The notes under the pieces: generated by a model
Database searches by the model: none
Seen by the model: the letters and a program-made list of their open reading frames with translations, nothing else
What the model was told of the DNA's origin: nothing
Shown: in pieces, positions 22,491 to 33,351 of the stretch
How positions within the stretch are numbered: position 1 is the first letter of the stretch
Layout: each line of letters opens with the position of its first letter
Source of the DNA: Euclidia mi
Lineage: Eukaryota > Arthropoda > Insecta > Lepidoptera > Erebidae
Assembly (NCBI GenBank): GCA_944739405.2
Contig: OX123184.2
Span: 1,287,501 to 1,351,500 of the forward strand
DNA length: 64,000 nt
Direction: 5' to 3'
Translations under genes and position numbers: made by a program

Positions 22491-22794
22491 TAGACTGCAT
22501 CTGAATAGAACCATTATTACAAAGAGCTACACAGCGATTAATATGCAAATCTGGTGATGAAATGAAAAGCTAATTTATCTGAAGCGTGGTTACTTTGGGA
22601 CGTATTTAGTGTCAGCTCTAGTGTCTGCGTGTTGCGTCAAGTGCACGCGACACTCAGTGGCGAGTCCGCAGTGTAGATCACTTTAGTGCAGCTTTTATGA
22701 ATGCTTATAGCTCTTAAGAGAGCAGTTTAAGTAAAGCGGCAGCTCTAAGTGTGTTTGGTGGCTGAGAAATATGCACACTTAGTGTATTCTCATG

Positions 22795-22822
22795 TGTGTG
22801 TCTGTGTGTGTGTGTGTGTGTC
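22795..22822 (+). repeat. (TG)n microsatellite
   Basis: About 12 TG units directly left of the inverted-repeat element. A second (TG)n tract flanks its right end at 24085-24115, suggesting insertion into a pre-existing microsatellite. Confidence 0.9.
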
Positions 22823-22823
22823 G

Positions 22824-24082
22824 CAACAAACATTTTTGTCATATAATCAAACCTTTTTATGACCTTGGGTCTTATTAAAGTTATATTACAGTATTTTTTT
22901 TAACTCTTCGTCATGTATTGGTGCATAATGTGTCCGAATAGTCATATACATTTTTAGTCGTATAATAATGTCATATAAACGTTCTTTTGACTTCTTTTCA
23001 CAACCGTCATATAATAACATATAGGTACGACGACGTCTATAAAACTTATTTATATAAGTTTTCGTCGTGTAAACGTTTTCGTAGTATAAACATCATAATA
23101 CTGTCAATTTTGTCATATAATTACCTTTTAAACATCTGCTACACGGATAATAATCGTTTATACGTGGTATTTGTAACCATTATATATAAGTCGAATAAGT
23201 ATTACGAGTGCAACCTGTATACATCTTCAAGTATCACAAACATGATATTACGACCGCTATTTAATTAATAATCATATTAAATGTTTATAATAACCTTGTA
23301 TACAACTTCTACCATTTGAAATCAAATTAATCATAGATATTTATTGACTGTTTGGTACAACATGGATCAAAAACAGTAGTAAAGTATTAAAATTGTTCTT
23401 AAAATATAAATTCATTGAACTAAGTTAGCTAGTCGTTTATTGTTTTATTATTGATCCCTAAATCAACTGTCATGGCGTACAGATTTACAATGATCACGCA
23501 GTTTATAGGTCGGGAAGTCATATAGTTGTCATATAACGCAGTTATTTAATAAATTTATTCTTAAAATATAAGAAAATATTAGAATTTTAAAAGCGCATAA
23601 AAATTTTGTTCCGTACTTTCCTAACATTTATCAGTAAACTTGATGACACAATGATTTACAACTAAGGAAAGAGTTTTATCACTTCAAATTACAAATTAAA
23701 ATATTAACTCAGTTGTGAAAAACAACGCCTTAGGTGATATATAATGTGTCATTATATTAGTTCAATATAAGTTGCATCATCTCTCTCATGACAATAACAC
23801 AAAAATTTCATTGAATAAAAGTCATATTGTGCGACATGAAGTCGAATACACGCCGCTACAGCTATTATTATATGACATGTAGTGAAATCGCCGACGTGTA
23901 TATGACTTCTATGCGACTAATTAGGTATTTATATGACAGTTACACGAAACTCTTAGCGCCTTAAGTTGAATAAAGTGGGCCCTTTTGCCGTCGAGTAAAC
24001 GTCCTCATAACGTTTATACGATTATACTAAATAACAATAAATTGCCACCGAAACGTTTACTCATCGTCATAAATGTTTGTTG
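22824..24082. mobile_element. Inverted-repeat element rich in GTCATATAA motifs
   Basis: The ends are CAACAAACATTT (22824-22835) and its exact complement (24071-24082); similarity continues for about 10 bp more. GTCATAT occurs forward at 22838, 22941, 22970, 23006, 23112, 23517, 23528 and 23821, and as ATATGAC at 23870, 23900 and 23931. Forward copies dominate the left part and reverse copies the right part, as subterminal transposase-binding repeats do in some DNA transposons. No transposase frame is visible. Length 1,259 bp. Confidence 0.6.
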
Positions 24083-24121
24083 GGGTGTGTGTGTAGGTGT
24101 GTGTGAGCGCTTATCTGTGTT

Positions 24122-24365
24122 TATTATCATCATCATCAGCCTTTAACAGTCCACTGCTGGACTAGGCCTCTCCTTTCAAAGGAGGAATTGGCCTACTATA
24201 CCACGCTGGCCAAACGGGTTGGCATAGGGTTTGTATCAAGTTATCCTTCTCTTACAGTGGTGTTCTCTGCATAACATACTCTCTCTATCGGCTCTTACTA
24301 CACCCATGGGATGATGTGGGGTGGTGACATTCCGTATTCTTAATCCGTCACCACACGGAACGTTT
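24122..24365 (-). mobile_element. SINE-like family E copy
   Basis: The complement carries the same ordered blocks as 18461-18765 (GGGTTTGTATC, CCCATGGGATGATGTGGGGT and GTCCACTGCTGGACTAGGCC in reverse). It ends in ATCATCATCATC on +. Confidence 0.75.
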
Positions 24366-25063
24366 TATTATAGTTGTATATTATAGCTGAACCGCCGCAA
24401 TACAAAATCATCCTATTTTTGGCAACGACAATTAATACAATCCGACTGCGATATATACATAGGTTTCATGAAAACGCATTCAATACAATCGATCAGAGAG
24501 GGTCGATCCGATCGAAATCTGTACCTGGATCGGATCGACCTGCAACGCTCAACATCCAAGTAGCACAATAATTTTAATGATCCCTATTCATGCTACCCAG
24601 AGGATCTCTTTAGCGCACTCACTCGCACAAAAGCTAATCGATGAAACGGCAAAAGACAGCCAGATAGACGCTACGGGCCCCATTGTTTTGTACTGTAAGG
24701 ATAAATAACGTATTCCTGAAACACATAACTAGAGCGGGACTTCCTTAATAAATATAAATTATGACAGAAGGTGTTACATTATGAATGTAATGTGGGACTG
24801 CGTAACAAACAGTCTCTCTGTGGACGAGGCGCGTAATTACAGCACCCTTGTTACAAGTTACTCATTTCACACCTACAGCATAAGTGTTGAATCAAATTAT
24901 ATTACGGCCACTATACCTACTTCGCCCGCGGCGCCGCCCACGTGGAAAAGTAGCCTGTGTCACTCTACAGCATTCTTATCTCCATACGCAATAATGATAT
25001 CATAATCACTCCGTTGCGACGTGAAAGATAGATAAACAAAAACACCTTCACATATAATATAAT
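24366..25063. other. Gene-free stretch with one hairpin
   Basis: The arms GGTCGATCCGATC (24501-24513) and its complement (24528-24540) form a perfect 13-bp hairpin with a 14-nt loop. Otherwise nothing supported. Confidence 0.5.
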
Positions 25064-25169
25064 CTTCCGTGTCGTGACGGAATTAGAATACGGGATGTCA
25101 CCACCCCATATCATCCCATGGGTGTCGTAAGAGCCGACAGAGGGAGCATATTATGCAGAGAACAGCACT

Positions 25170-26241
25170 TGTAACGTTTATTGGTGTGTGTAGAGAGATA
25201 AATTAATGAAGCATAGCGTTCGTTACAAAATATATTTTCTAGGAAGCGTTACACAGAATAACCCGGTAGACAGTAGATAAGACTAAGACTCAGACTCAGG
25301 GCAGGGTAGGCAGGCAGGCTGACTAGGCTTCGGTGCTGCAGCAGAGTAGACACTTATCTCAGCGGCGTCCAGGGTCCAAGAGAGCCGTTCGCTGTCGCGC
25401 CGCCGTATTTATGTGCCGCTGGGGAGCGAGGCGGCCAGCCAGGAGTAGTGGTAGGGGCCAGCGCGACGACACACTGTGGGCTGAAATCAACGTTTCATAG
25501 ACATTCAATTTTTTTTTTTAAAGTTTCATTTTTTCACATGGAATGCTGGAGGAATCTAATTACATGCCTAAAAATATACTCTTTATGAAATGGGTACGTA
25601 AACGGAAGTTTGAGAATTTTTTCTTTAAAAATTTGTATGGAGACAACATAAAAAAATACGATAACTCTGCTATCGCACAATTGGCCCTAATTCCCTTCTA
25701 GGCGATTAATCCTTGAATTATTTATGATTTTTTGACATACTCGGTATCACGGCCTCAGGTGCGCTTTTTTTTTTAAAAAAATGAGCATTTTTTTATATGA
25801 GGCGATTTCTTTGGCTTAAGATATATGAATATGATCCAAATATCCGGGTCATATTCATATATATTATGTTAAGCCAAATTGGTCCAAAGAAATTGCCTCA
25901 TATAAAAAAAAATGCTAATTTAAAAAAAAAAAAAAGCGCACCTGAGGCCGTGATACCGAGTATGTCAAAAAATCATAAATAATTCAAGGATTAATCCCCT
26001 AGAAGGGAATTAGGGCCAATTGTGCGATAGCAGAGTTATCGTATTTTTTATGTTGTCTCTTTACAAATTTTTAAAGAAAAAATTCTCAAACTTCCGTTTA
26101 CGTACCCATTTCATAAAGAGTATATTTTTAGGCATGTAATTAGATTCCTCCTGCATTCCATGTGAAAAAATGTCACTTTAAAAAAAAATTGAATGTCTAT
26201 GAAACGCTGATTTCAGCCCACAGTGCGACACCGACGTCACA
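25170..26241 (-). repeat. Gypsy-1 3' LTR, interrupted by a MITE
   Basis: LTR sequence occupies 25170-25471 and 26231-26241, with the foldback MITE and its 5-bp duplication between. The + strand starts TGTAACGTTTATTGGTGTGT and ends CCGACGTCACA. The other LTR is at 33027-37651. Confidence 0.9.
25472..26225. mobile_element. Foldback MITE with CACTGTG ends (Transib-like)
   Basis: The element is almost entirely palindromic: two arms of about 365 bp meet near 25,840. The ends are CACTGTGGGCTGAAATCAAC and, on the complement of the right end, CACTGTGGGCTGAAATCAGC. The duplicated target is CGACA (25467-25471 and 26226-26230); removing it restores the LTR sequence seen at 37631-37651. A CAC-type heptamer with a 5-bp GC-rich target is what Transib transposons show, so that superfamily is inferred. 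No transposase inside. Confidence 0.8.
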
Positions 26242-26254
26242 CACTCCCCACTTT
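26242..26254 (-). promoter_or_regulatory. Gypsy-1 polypurine tract
   Basis: On -, AAAGTGGGGAGTG directly precedes the TG start of the 3' LTR. A purine run at this position primes plus-strand DNA synthesis in LTR retroelements. Confidence 0.6.
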
Positions 26255-27057
26255 AGGCCGGATTTTTTCCTGGGGAAAAATTCCCACCACCACCACCTAA
26301 AAGAAATTTGGTTATGAATAACCCCCCAACCTTTCATACATCACGCATTCAATGGACCCCTCTAATAACAAAAACAATCCTTCATATCTCGCACACATGC
26401 CAGACACACTCACAACCAGTACACTACGCACTACGCTATCATTCAAATCAATCTAGCTTGAATGCAAAAAACATCAAGGATTACGCTTAACTGAGATAGT
26501 CTAGTATGGTAGATGAATAATTTAACATTTACTAGGGACACTCTTCAAAACAATTGTTTAGAATTCTTACATATAAGTTAAGTTAAGTGAAATACAAAAG
26601 AGCTGCTCAGTTTATGGAATATCTATTATAAAATTATTGCATAAAACAATTAAAACAAAAAGGTCACCTGCGATAACAAAGGAGTGAGTGACAGGTCATA
26701 AAACTCACGCAGGTAGTCGAGACCAATGTAGACGAGAGTAAGCCTTATGTGCGCGGGATAAGGTATTATTTAGAAGGCGCGCTAGCAGCTCGCTAAATAG
26801 AATTGGATAAAAATCATATCTCCGAGCATACTTTATAACATAACGTAAACAAGGTGATTAGTACAACAAGTAAAATAGATTCAAGAAACTTCGAACCCGT
26901 GAGACGCAGTTGATTACAGTTTTAACCACTGAGTCAAAACAAAAAAATCTTAAAGAAGGAAAAAAAAACGGTTTTACTATAACGACCATTATGGACTGTG
27001 GGTGAGCAGAAGTAATTACGACAAAAATTTGGCGAGTGTTTTTTTTTATGAGATAAT
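26255..27057. other. Gypsy-1 3' untranslated region
   Basis: About 800 bp between the integrase stop and the polypurine tract with no env-like frame. On - at about 26880-26938 there is a tRNA-like phrase (CAGTGGTTAAAACTG, then CACGGGTTCGAAGTTTC) that may be a SINE head fragment. It is not long enough to call. Confidence 0.5.
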
Positions 27058-28135
27058 CTATTGCTTGTAATTAATTAATTTTAAATCTTTAATATAATGT
27101 TCGCCAACTGGCTTGCCAGTCATATCAGACAATTTGTAAACTAAAGGAGACTTTTTAGCTACAACTTTGCATTTAATAAATTTAGGAGCGAGTTTTTTAT
27201 TGAAATATTTATCTTTATCACTTAAATAGTAAGTACGTCGCCACACAATATAGCCGACATTGAATTCGGCCGGCTTACGACGAAGATTATAAGAATTACA
27301 ATTACGTTGGTGAGTGGCTATCAAAGCGGCCTGTACCTTTTCGAAGATAGGAGACAAATGGATGAGGGCCTCCGCATATGTATCACGCGGTTCGAAAACA
27401 ATATTAGGGTCAGATTTGTTGACCACATAGTGTGACCCACGAGTAACCAATTCACGACCAAAGACCAGAAAAGATGGAGAATAGCCAGTTACCTCGTTTA
27501 CTGCGCAATTTATTGCAAACTGAATCTTAGGAACGACTAGATCCCAAACGCGCTGATCTCGTTCGATAAAAGTAGAAATAGCCGTCATAATAGTTTTATT
27601 ATAACGCTCGACTGAGTTTACATGGGGTGTATACAGCGGCGTATAATGCAAATTAGGAATTTTGTATTTAGTTATCAAATTTTTAAATGTGGAACTAATG
27701 AATTGTTTACCATCATCGAGAACAATAGTTGACGGAATACAATGGACCAAAAAAACATTTTCTTCTAAAATTTTAGTAACTATTTCGGCAGTAGCTCGTT
27801 TAATGGGAAAAAGCATACAATATTTGGAAAAACAACAAGAAACAACAAAAATAAAATTGTTTAGCCTTCTAGAAGTAGGTAGTGGACCAATTAGATCAAT
27901 GCTTAACATCTGGAATGGATTATAACAAGATTTAGATCTACCCATATGACCTAAGGTTGAATAGTTTTGATGTTTGTGAGCTATACAAACATCTCACGAA
28001 TTCACAGCCTTAACAACGTTGGAATACATATTCGGCCAGTAATAATTTAATGCCAAGCGCTTGTAGGTTTTAAAAATACCTAAGTGACCAGCCGTGGGCA
28101 GCGAATGGTTCTCAGCAATAATATTAGATCTTTGT
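27058..28135 (-). pseudogene. Gypsy-1 integrase
   Basis: Integrase joins the retroelement cDNA to host DNA. The open part (27058-27945, 295 codons) carries the catalytic D17 (SIDLIGPLP), D77 (VLDDGKQF) and E113 (NSVERYNKT), a D-D-35-E spacing. It ends in a basic C-terminal domain (PLVYKLSDMTGKPVGEHYIK). Just upstream, the zinc-finger part (CIAHKHQN, then STLGH) is present in frame. A TGA near 27,995 stands where the first Cys of the HHCC CxxC pair is expected, so the polyprotein is interrupted. Probably inactive. Confidence 0.85.
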
Positions 28136-28707
28136 TAAGACGCAATAACCTCTTTCCATTGAAAATCTCGGGTTAAAGGATTTAGACATTTTTTAAAACG
28201 ATAGAATTTATTATTAATGATTTGGTAGTCCACGAAAGATGTGGGATTTTTTAGACAACCTTTATAAATGTTTAGATACCACGAGTCGTTAGTAGACATT
28301 AGGAGTGTTAGGTTTAAATTAGGAGTAATGTCATTATTATTGATAATGGCTGCAACGGGAACAGAACGAGACAGGAGGTCGGGCAATATGTTGTCTGAAC
28401 CACGACGATGTCGAATCTCGAAATTGTACGACGAAAGACGAACACCCCATCTGGCCAAACGACCAGTAGGATTATTAAGTCTTAGAAACCATTTGAGCGC
28501 AGCGTGGTCAGTGTAAACAATAAACTTTTTACCGTTATCGACATAACAACGCCAGTGCTCGATGGCAGATAACACAGCGAGTGCCTCGCGCTCAGTAGCG
28601 CTGTAATTTTTTTCAGCATCAGACAGAGACTAACTAAAATAGGCTATGATTTTTTGTTCGCCCTTCAAAATCTGGCAGAGAACAGCGCCTACGCCGTAGT
28701 CGCTGGC
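28135..28707 (-). pseudogene. Gypsy-1 RNase H and linker, left part
   Basis: Reads (A)SDYGVGAVLCQILKG at the hAT break, then SLSDAEKNYSATEREALAVL, VYTDHAALKWFL and HRRGSDNILPDLLSR, the RNase H signature of Gypsy pol proteins. It degrades the RNA strand during reverse transcription. An in-frame TAG near 28,632 interrupts the frame after IIAYFS. Its upstream catalytic segment (HTD) lies beyond the hAT insertion at 28716-29668. Confidence 0.8.
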
Positions 28708-28715
28708 GTCCGTAT

Positions 28716-29668
28716 TAGGGCTTCCAAAATTACGGATATATTTAATTACGTTGTCCAATTACGTAACTACGTAATTACGTAATTTCTAGGATATTTTTGA
28801 AATCGAATGTTTATAGGTATCAATGGACAATATAAGAAGTGTAAAAGACCATTGATTAACTAAAGTTTGAATTTTTAGACATACAGAATAATGTTACATA
28901 AAAATAATGAAAGCTTGACAGCCGCAGTTTCACACAAAATATAGTCCGAATAGTGTTTTACTTCATCAACTGTGAAGAGATCAATTGAGAAGTTCAGGGA
29001 GAATGTATCCGTTGGAGACGCCAAACACACTGATCTTCCAAAAACAAGCCGTTCAAAGATCAAGAAAGAAGAAGGTCAATTCGGCGTTGTGGGCAAGAAT
29101 AACAAATTTTAAGAAGTTCTCTATAGTTTTACAGCATAAGATTTTATTTTTATGGGTCTTTTTGTAACCGTCTATGTTAGCAAGCCCACAACCAACCATA
29201 CATTAGGTAAGGGAGGAGATTCAACGTTGCATCAACGAAATTTTGTCACATATATGCAAAGTGGACATGGAAATGTTTAAAAATCTAGTGCCATGCAAAA
29301 TCGTGAAATCCATTTGTCCGATGTGTTCCTCCATAATATTAAGTAACCCTATCTTATGGACTATTTCTGTTTAATTCAAATCTTGCGTTAATTTTAGGAG
29401 ACCCGTTATAATTTGACGTCGATTTTATGAAGGTTTCTGTTGATGTTTCAAATAATGTAAAATACCAGATACACTCGTTCGTCTCTCTTTTATTCTTTAT
29501 TAAGACCTACACCTAGAAATAGGCTGCTATGATGATGATGATGATTTAGACTTATACTTACTTACGTAATTACGGATTTCAACCCTTCAGTTACGGACTT
29601 GTCAAAAGTTATTTTTATTGCGTAATTACGTAATTGCGTAGTTACGTAATTACGGAATGGAAGCCCTA
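28716..29668. mobile_element. hAT-like non-autonomous element inside Gypsy-1 pol
   Basis: The ends are TAGGGCTTCC and its complement GGAAGCCCTA. The 8-bp target duplication GTCCGTAT is exact (28708-28715 and 29669-29676). An 8-bp duplication with a TAGGG-type end is the hAT signature. Both subterminal regions are packed with TAATTACGTAATTACG repeats. The 953 bp contain no transposase; a short GATGATGATGATGA tail near 29,530 suggests an older captured LINE/SINE tail. Confidence 0.85.
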
Positions 29669-31178
29669 GTCCGTATGTATCTCAAAAGGTTCGGAGTAGT
29701 CCGGACAAGATAAAATAGAAGGAGAGGACAAGCAGTCTTTCAATTTGATAGAAGCCTGGTCCGCCTCTTTAGACCAACAAAAAAGGGGAGCCTTTTTACA
29801 TTGAGAGGTTAATTTGTTTAGAGGTGACGATATACGACTAAAATTTGGAATAAATCGCCTATACCATGAAGCCACGCCTAGAAAACGACGTAGTTCCTTT
29901 TTATTAGAAGGGGTAGGGTAATTAATTATGGCATCAATTTTATCAGGATCCGCATGGAGACCTTGCGAATCGACAACGTAACCTAAATATTTTATTTTAT
30001 CACGAAAGAAATTACACTTATCTAAGTTAGGTTAGATTTGCTATTTTCAATTTTTCGAAAATACGTAATAAAAGCGTAATATGTTCTTCAAACGTTGACG
30101 ATATACATACAATGTCGTCGATAAAACAAAAGACCTTATTTTCAAATTCAGGACCGTAAAACAAAGTGTCAACTAAACGTTGCTGAGTTGCAGGTGCGTT
30201 TGTTAGACCAAACGCCATCCTTTTAAAATGAAACGTGCCACGAGTAGGTACATAGAAAGTGGTCTTAAAACGATCCTCCTCTTTAATTAACCTCTGCCAG
30301 AAACATTTAGAAATATCTAAACTAGATTGGTATTTAGCGTCTCTCAAGTTATCTAGAATTTCCGAAATGTAGGGCAAATTATAAGCATCTTTTCTAGTAA
30401 CAGAATTCAATTTACGACTATCTAAGCAAAATCTTAGTTCGCCGTTCTTTTTAGAGGTTAGAATAACCGGATTAGACCAAGGACTCTCAGAGGGTTCTAC
30501 GATATCTTCCTTCAACATTTCGTCTAGTTGTTGTATCAAAATGCGTTGTTTATCGAGAGACATACGATAATAACGCTGACGAATAGGTGGGCTATCGCCT
30601 GTGTCAATAGAGTGAGTAATGAGAGTTGTACAACCGAGACCCCGCTTTTTATAAGAAATGTCGGAAAATTTAGAAATAATGTTATCAGCGGCAGCTCTCT
30701 GTTCAATAGATAAATTATTATAAGACACAAGGTGCGGTGAGTCATCGGTCCGCAGCTCTGTAACTTGTGAATCCGTTTCATTCAATAACAACACCGACTC
30801 TAAATGGTTAGGGAATAAATTAAAAATTCGCCAAAAATCCATACCTAGAATTAAACAATTTTTAATCCCTGGCACTACATGAAAATTTAGGGAAACTGTT
30901 TTATTTTGAAATTCAATAGGAAGTGAGATAGACCCTAAAGAACACAATTTTTCACCACCAGCGGTTACCAAACTCAAAGGCTGAGAACAATCCAACTGAT
31001 ACTCATTATTTAAAAAGAAATTATGAGAATTGTTACCCAAGATTGTAACACATGAGCCAGAATCCAAAAGGCCGACTACAGGTTTACCATTTACAATAAC
31101 AGAAATATATGGCGAGTATTCTATATTAGATATTACGGATTGAGGATAGACTATAACAATTAAAAATTTTTTTTAGAT
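29669..31178 (-). pseudogene. Gypsy-1 protease and reverse transcriptase
   Basis: The protease begins near 31,100 (VNGKPVVGLLDSGSCVTILG, the DSG active site) with ILGMDF about 70 residues later. RT follows: SPWSNPVILTSKKNGELRFC, KDAYNLPYI, MAFGLTNAPATQQRL, and FIDD at residues 315-318 of the 30027-31067 frame as the catalytic YxDD-type motif. A stop and a one-base frame change at about 30,026 break the protein just after the palm. The downstream connection (GYVVDS, then WYRRFIPNFSRISSPLNKL) runs to the hAT insertion. It copies the element's RNA into DNA; here broken. Confidence 0.88.
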
Positions 31179-31247
31179 AATTTAATCAATTATTCCACTC
31201 AGTTTTATTGAAATTATTTGATTTATTTATTCCCCAATCCTCGCTTA

Positions 31248-32384
31248 TTAGTTTTTTGGATTATTAGCTTTAGGATTACATTTAGGACAATCAGACACAC
31301 GAAAACCTTTAAGACCGCATTTAAAACATATTAAAAAGTGTGGTTGGCGACAATTATACAAACTAGGAGAATTGGATCGACACCTGGGACAGAACCGGTT
31401 GTCGTTTTTATTAGTGGTGGGTAAGTTGATAGCGTTTATCTGTGGTGTAGCGTTAAAGTTTTTATTAGAATTATTATAATATTTTTTTGGTTTGTAATTA
31501 GAAAAATTAGGTTTTTGAGGTTGGTGGGCAAACTCGGGCAACAAGATATTGAGTGTGGCTTTGGAAGATTCCCGATGGTCTTTAGTTCGTTTATGAAAGG
31601 TCTCAAATTCACGACAGATACTAACGAGACTAGGGATATCGGCCACCTTAGCCGTTAAAATAGTTTGATTGTAACATGGCAGGACATTACGCAACAAAAT
31701 ATCTAATTTTTCAGACTCAGTAATAGGCACATCAAGACGAGAAAACATACCCTGCATTTTAGCAACAAAAAGTGTTATACTTTCATTTAAGATTTTAAAA
31801 TCATAGTCAGTCGGACTAAAATCACGCTTCAAAAGACAACACAATTCACTCCAACTAGAAACCTGTTCTTTGAGCGAACGATACCAGAACAATGCATCGC
31901 CCGTAAATATCTCAAAAGCAAATAGTAACATTTTATTTTCGGGAATATACCTAGCCTGCATAAACTCATTAATTTTTCAATGAACCCGCGAACACAAGAC
32001 TTGCCATTATATTTAAATTTAGCGAGTTCGGAAAACAATTTACAATCGTACTTAAAGTCGTCAGAAACGACGGGGGTAGATACAGAGCAGTCCTTTTGTA
32101 CTACGTGCGAAGTTGGTTCAGATGTACCCGACATCAAAAATTTAAAAATAGCTAACTGATTGCGGTAATTGCTCGAAACTACATATCTCAGCCGAGTCCG
32201 TATCAGAAAGGCGGTCCAGATCCAGTCTATTCAATCTAAAATAAATATGATTGAGAATAGATTCTGTGCGCGAATAGAGGTTTTGGTCGAATTGTGATCT
32301 TAGGAGAGAAATATTATTTGTAGCCCTAATTAAGGAGTTCCAGATAGCCGAAATTTCCTCTTCGGGGTCTAAATCCGAATCCAA
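31248..32384 (-). pseudogene. Gypsy-1 gag
   Basis: Gag forms the particle that packages element RNA. The main frame (31248-31961, 237 codons) holds the capsid-like motif ALFWYRSLKEQVSSW and two C-terminal zinc-knuckle-like clusters. The second cluster, CFKCGLKGFRVSDC, has Phe where the His of CX2CX4HX4C should be. The N-terminal part is in two other frames (31829-32137 and 32142-32384). The shift near 31,970 is explained by one base missing from an A run. The gene is broken. Confidence 0.75.
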
Positions 32385-33010
32385 TATAGTTTCAGAGGGA
32401 AACTAGGACGCTAGTGTCGCTATTTGCTGGCGCAGCTCGGCTACGGAACCAGACTTGTCACCCCCCCCGAATAATCAGTTCATAAACCAGCTCCGATTTT
32501 ATCAAATGATTGAAGTTAATTGTAAAATACATGGCTAAGTTACTTTGAAAAAGATTACCTAAGTCTCGTAAAAAGAAAAACCTACAGCACCAAAAATCAC
32601 ACACAGAGGGGTTATACTTATAATATGACAATAAAATAAATGGTAATGTAATTATGTTCACAGTGGGTCGTTTAAAAGAAAGATATACCTATGCAGTAAG
32701 TAAACAAGTTACATTCGCAATGCGTAAGAATAACGCGAAGCGGAATCTACCCTCACATAAAAAAATGTAATTGTACAATTAAAATAATTCCCAAAACTGT
32801 TACTTAGTCTAACGATTTTGGGTTAGAAAAGAAGTTATAAAAGTACATAAGATGTGGCGCAAGCCTTTAGTCGACTATATTGCCTGATTAATGCGTTATA
32901 ATTTATCTAACACATTTAGAAACAAAAACCAACGACTTACCGACTGTGAACACACTTACACACAGAAAAACGAAGCGACCAGAAGCCGAGTCAGATGCCT
33001 GAGCCCTTAA
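32385..33010 (-). other. Gypsy-1 5' leader
   Basis: About 620 bp between the primer-binding site and the first gag frame. No conserved coding frame; ordinary untranslated leader. Confidence 0.5.
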
Positions 33011-33025
33011 CACTGTTGGGCGCCA
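33011..33025 (-). promoter_or_regulatory. Gypsy-1 primer-binding site (tRNA-Lys type)
   Basis: On -, TGGCGCCCAACAGTG begins one base inside the 5' LTR. TGGCGCCCAAC is the complement of the 3' end of insect tRNA-Lys, the usual primer for many Gypsy elements. The match drops after about 11 bases. Confidence 0.7.
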
Positions 33026-33351
33026 GTGTAACGTTTATTGGTGTGTGTAGAGAGATAAATTAAAGAAGCATAGCGTTCGTAACAAAATATATTTTCTAGG
33101 AAGCGTTACACAGAATAACCCGGTAGACAGTAGATAAGACTAAGACTCAGGCTCAGGGCAGGGTAGGCAGGCAGGCTGACTAGGCTTCGGTGCTGCAGCA
33201 GAGTAGACACTTATCTCAGCGGCGTCCAGGGTCCAAGAGAGCCGTTCAACAACATTGTCTTCTTCTCACCACCCCCTTCGGCGTAGTGGGGTTCCTTTGG
33301 GAGGATAGCTCCTTAAGGAGGTTGTCTTCGCGGCCCAATACTATGGGCCGG

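Noticed and set aside
26880..26938. tRNA-like segment on - inside Gypsy-1
   Set aside because: There are B-box-like words (GGGTTCGAAGTTTC) but no acceptor stem or SINE body. Noted only within the Gypsy-1 3' region.
33011..33246. A separate solo LTR at 33027
   Set aside because: It is the first part of the Gypsy-1 5' LTR; the remainder is found after the Jockey insertion at 37560-37651.
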